Origin: Pseudoalteromonas sp. H71
GTDB lineage: Bacteria; Pseudomonadota; Gammaproteobacteria; Enterobacterales; Alteromonadaceae
DNA: 46,919 nucleotides
Assembly: GCF_001468485.1 (NCBI RefSeq)
Contig: NZ_LODI01000024.1
Span: forward strand, 19,557 to 66,475
Reading direction: 5' to 3'
The position numbers and the translations under genes are program-made. How positions within the stretch are numbered: position 1 is the first letter of the stretch; every line of letters starts with the position of its first letter. The notes below the pieces were generated by a model, which worked only from the letters and a program-made list of their open reading frames with translations, did no database searches and was not told where the DNA came from. Shown one piece after another: positions 43,954-46,919 of the stretch.

Positions 43954-46919
43954 TTAGATCTCTTCAAGCGGTTTTTCGGCTGCTTGCTTATTAAGTTTTT
44001 GTTGTAAATACTCAGGTGACTGTGTGTTGCGTGCAAGCGCATAATACGCTGCTGGTACAACAAATAAGGTAAGTAGCGTTGAAACAATAACCCCGGTGAA
44101 TACCACAACACCAATTACCATACGGCTTTCAGCACCAGGGCCTGATGCTAATACTAATGGCACTGAGCTCATAACCGTAGTTAACGATGTCATTATTATT
44201 GGACGTAAACGTTGTGTAGCCGCTTGTAATATTGCTTCGCTAAATTCTACACCTTTGTCGCGTAATTGGTTGGTAAATTCAACAATGAGTATCCCGTTTT
44301 TAGCACTTAACCCTATGAGCATAACAATACCTATTTGGCTGTAAATATTAAGCGTCAGTCCGGTAGACCAAAGGCCAAACATCGCGCCCATTAAACCAAG
44401 CGGTACTGTAAGCATAATTACAAATGGGTGCATAAAGCTTTCAAATTGCGCGGCCAGTACCAAAAAGGTGACTGTTAGCGCTAAAACAAATACGTAGGTC
44501 ATTGCTGATGCGCCTTCGTAATAAAGCTGAGATTCCCCTTTGTAGTCAACGGCACCATCAATGTCGTTTTCTTGCGCGGCTACTTCATTTAAAAAGTTAA
44601 GTGCTTGTTCAAGTGTGTAACCATCGGCTAAGTTTGCGCTCAATGTTATTGAACGCATACGGTTGTATCGGTTTAAACGCGAGGCTGTAGCCTCTTCTTT
44701 TAAGCTTATTAGGCTATCTAGCGGAACCAGCTCGCCACTGCGTGATTTAAGGTATATGTTTGAAATATCGGTTGGGTTGTTAAAGTCTTCTTTTGTACCT
44801 TTCAAAATCACATCGTATTCTTCACCTCTATCTATAAAGGTTGTTACACGACGCTGACCCAGCATGGTTTCGAGTGTACGGCCAACATCAGACACAGACA
44901 CCCCTAAATCTGCTGCTTTATTTTTATCGATGCTAACTAAAAACTGTGGGAATGTTTCTTTGTAATCGTGATCGATTCTGACAAGGCCCGGGTTTTGTTC
45001 AGCACGTTTAATAATGCGGTCACGCCAATCGGCAAGTTGAGCATAATCATTACCTTGCAGAACAAATTCAATAGGGCGAGATGAACCGCCGCCGCCAATG
45101 CCTCGGCGCATAATTGCAAACGCACGTACATCGGTGACTTCGCGCATTTTACCGCTAATTTCATCCATCACTTCCCACGTAGAGCGCTTGCGTTTATCCC
45201 AATCAGCCATACCAACAATAGCAACACCGCCGCTTCCGCCCCAGCCTGGAACACGAACAAGCACGCGGCTTAGCTCGCCAGACTCAGAGTAAGGCATAAG
45301 GCGTTCTTCAATTTTTGCCATATTGGCGGCATTATTTTCGTAGCTAGCTCCTTCAGGCCCGCTCATCATAATAAAAAAGGTGCCGCGATCTTCTTTAGGT
45401 GTTAGCTCTGAAGGTACTTGCAGTAATAATGAATAACTCACAAAACCCGCTAATACTAGGCTGACTAACAAGCCCCACTTTTTTGTCATGTTGGTTGAAA
45501 GTGAATTACGGTAACTGCGCTCTAATTTAGTAAACTGGCGGTCCATCCATTGGCTAAATTTATTAGGTTTGTCGGCACTTTTTAGAACTTTTGAACACAA
45601 TGCAGGTGCAAGCGTAAGCGCGGTAACACTTGAGAAAAATACAGCGGCGCTGACAGCCATCGCAAATTCGGTGAATAACGCGCCTATTCGGCCATCCATA
45701 AATACTAAAGGAACAAACACCGAAATAAGCACCAATGTTGTTGCAACAATTGCAAAGCCTACTTCTCGTGCGCCTCTGTACGCTGCCAGTAATGGTGGCT
45801 CGCCAAGCTCTATGCGGCGGTGAATGTTTTCAAGCATTACTATGGCGTCATCAACAACCAAGCCAATGGCAAGTACTAACGCAAGTAGGGTTAATAAGTT
45901 GATTGAATACCCCATAGCGAGCAAACACATAAAGCTACCTACCAAGGCTACGGGTACGGTAACAGCAGGAATAAGCGTTGCACGAATATTGCCTAAAAAC
46001 AAAAATATAACTAAAACAACTAAGCCCATAGAAATGGCAAGCGTACTGTATACTTCGCTAATCGACTCTTTAATGAATACAGACGAGTCGTAACTGTCTT
46101 GAATTGTTGTGCCTTCTGGTAGGTTACGTTTGATTTTTTCAAGCTCACTACGTGCGTTATCTACCACGGTTAAAGTATTTGCCTTGGCTTGTTTTACAAT
46201 ACCCAAGCCAATCATGTTGCGGCCGTTACCACGGAATAAACTTTCGTCGTCGGCGGCCTCTAGTTGAACGTCGGCCACTTCACCAAGGCGAACTAAATAG
46301 CCATCTTCGCCGCGTTTAATAACTAAATTTTTAAAGTCGCGCTGATCTTTGTAGCTTCGAGCTGTGCGTACCGTAAAGTCGCGATCAATTGATTCAATTT
46401 CACCGGCAGGTAACTCAACATTTTCTGTACGCAGGGTGTTTTCTATATCGCTTGAGGTAATTCCGCGTGCAGCCATTGCTTGGCGGTTGAGCCAAATTTT
46501 CATCGCGTATTGGCGCTCTCCGCCAATTCGAACATTAGAGACCCCATCTACAACTGCTAAGCGATCAACAATAAAACGCTGTGCATAATCAGAAAGCTGT
46601 AACGAGTCCATGGTTTCGCTATTAAGTACAAACCATGCAATAGGGCTTTCATCACTGTTCGACTTAGATACCTCAGGCGGACGAACTTGTTCAGGTAAGC
46701 TGTCGAGTGCACGTGCAACACGTTCACGTACATCGTTAGATGCTGCATCTATATCGCGACTTATATTAAACTCAATAGTAATGTTTGAGCGGCCATTACG
46801 GCTTGATGAGTTTATACTTTTAATACCTTCAATACCGGATATTCGGTTTTCGATAACTTGGGTTATTTTAGTTTCGATTATCTCCGCTGATGCCCCGGTA
46901 TATGTGGTGCTAATATTTA
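43954..46919 (-). CDS. RND multidrug efflux transporter (HAE1 type), start beyond the window
   Basis: Inner-membrane proton-driven drug exporter of the AcrB family. The frame stays open to the window edge, giving about 988 residues; about 35-50 N-terminal residues are missing. The recovered N-terminal part has YTGASAEIIETKITQVIENRISGIEGIKSI, the usual porter-domain start. Proton-relay residues are the Asp pair in GLVVDDAIVMLENIHRR and the Lys in GLSAKNGILIVEF, both as in AcrB. The C-terminus is short. The missing upstream side should hold the periplasmic adaptor (acrA-like) gene. The substrate is unknown. Confidence 0.93.
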   Translation of the reverse strand, partial: NISTTYTGASAEIIETKITQVIENRISGIEGIKSINSSSRNGRSNITIEFNISRDIDAASNDVRERVARALDSLPEQVRPPEVSKSNSDESPIAWFVLNSETMDSLQLSDYAQRFIVDRLAVVDGVSNVRIGGERQYAMKIWLNRQAMAARGITSSDIENTLRTENVELPAGEIESIDRDFTVRTARSYKDQRDFKNLVIKRGEDGYLVRLGEVADVQLEAADDESLFRGNGRNMIGLGIVKQAKANTLTVVDNARSELEKIKRNLPEGTTIQDSYDSSVFIKESISEVYSTLAISMGLVVLVIFLFLGNIRATLIPAVTVPVALVGSFMCLLAMGYSINLLTLLALVLAIGLVVDDAIVMLENIHRRIELGEPPLLAAYRGAREVGFAIVATTLVLISVFVPLVFMDGRIGALFTEFAMAVSAAVFFSSVTALTLAPALCSKVLKSADKPNKFSQWMDRQFTKLERSYRNSLSTNMTKKWGLLVSLVLAGFVSYSLLLQVPSELTPKEDRGTFFIMMSGPEGASYENNAANMAKIEERLMPYSESGELSRVLVRVPGWGGSGGVAIVGMADWDKRKRSTWEVMDEISGKMREVTDVRAFAIMRRGIGGGGSSRPIEFVLQGNDYAQLADWRDRIIKRAEQNPGLVRIDHDYKETFPQFLVSIDKNKAADLGVSVSDVGRTLETMLGQRRVTTFIDRGEEYDVILKGTKEDFNNPTDISNIYLKSRSGELVPLDSLISLKEEATASRLNRYNRMRSITLSANLADGYTLEQALNFLNEVAAQENDIDGAVDYKGESQLYYEGASAMTYVFVLALTVTFLVLAAQFESFMHPFVIMLTVPLGLMGAMFGLWSTGLTLNIYSQIGIVMLIGLSAKNGILIVEFTNQLRDKGVEFSEAILQAATQRLRPIIMTSLTTVMSSVPLVLASGPGAESRMVIGVVVFTGVIVSTLLTLFVVPAAYYALARNTQSPEYLQQKLNKQAAEKPLEEI

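Noticed and set aside
43954..46611. RND gene starting at ATG 46611
   Set aside because: The frame is open to the window end, and the upstream codons translate into the conserved N-terminal porter domain, so this ATG is internal.

Overview
The window reads as chromosome of an AT-rich marine gammaproteobacterium of the order Alteromonadales, most like Pseudoalteromonas. The basis is gene content and order recognised by eye (kbl-tdh beside LPS-core genes, glpE-glpG, ubiC-ubiA, folB-folK-uppP, mpl-ubiX, PanP-type aspartate decarboxylase, argE divergent from argCBFG with a fused argH-argA, thiI with a rhodanese tail, yajQ). No database search was made. I see no rRNA, tRNA, insertion sequence, integrase or CRISPR array. 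Most of the window is core housekeeping DNA; the clearly accessory block is about 31.8-36.1 kb.

Layout. 1-3.4 kb: LPS inner-core genes (a truncated GT4 glycosyltransferase, Kdo kinase, GT9 heptosyltransferase, gmhB). 3.5-5.8 kb: threonine catabolism (kbl, tdh). 5.9-9 kb: glpE-glpG, an orphan FliL-like secreted protein, ubiC-ubiA. 9-12.4 kb: a 2-oxoglutarate/iron oxygenase, a LysR regulator, a DUF2721 membrane protein, a DUF2007/zinc-ribbon protein and a YjaG-like protein. 12.4-16 kb: tsaD, plsY (convergent), then folB-folK-uppP. 16.1-20.5 kb: mpl-ubiX, an ABC-2 exporter pair and a TrmB-like methyltransferase, tightly packed. 20.5-24.3 kb: a sensor with a dead GGDEF and an EAL domain, then panP. 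24.4-31.6 kb: complete arginine biosynthesis from acetylglutamate onward, argE divergent from argC-argB-argF-argG-argHA, with a perfect ARG-box core between them.

31.8-36.1 kb is the most unusual part. A 66-residue small protein is followed by seven tandem genes for about 170-residue membrane proteins of one family that I do not recognise. An eighth copy survives as a frameshifted relic between copies 1 and 2. Copies 2-7 abut or overlap by one base (TAATG), so they look like one translationally coupled operon. All seven fit a five-helix, N-out/C-in topology with conserved polar residues in the membrane. The array is flanked by the core genes argHA and coaD.

36.1-46.9 kb: coaD, a TetR regulator, thiI, a PanE-like reductase with a VanZ-like protein, yajQ, a cobalamin-riboswitch-controlled btuB-type receptor, msrA, and an HAE1-type RND efflux pump gene running off the right edge.

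Pathway links: PanP (beta-alanine), the PanE-like protein (pantoate) and CoaD all feed coenzyme A, although they are not in one operon. UbiC, UbiA and UbiX serve ubiquinone. UppP, Mpl and the LPS genes serve the envelope. Several stop/start junctions overlap by 1-4 bases, and several transcription terminators lie inside the 3' end of a convergent neighbour, so the genome is compact here.
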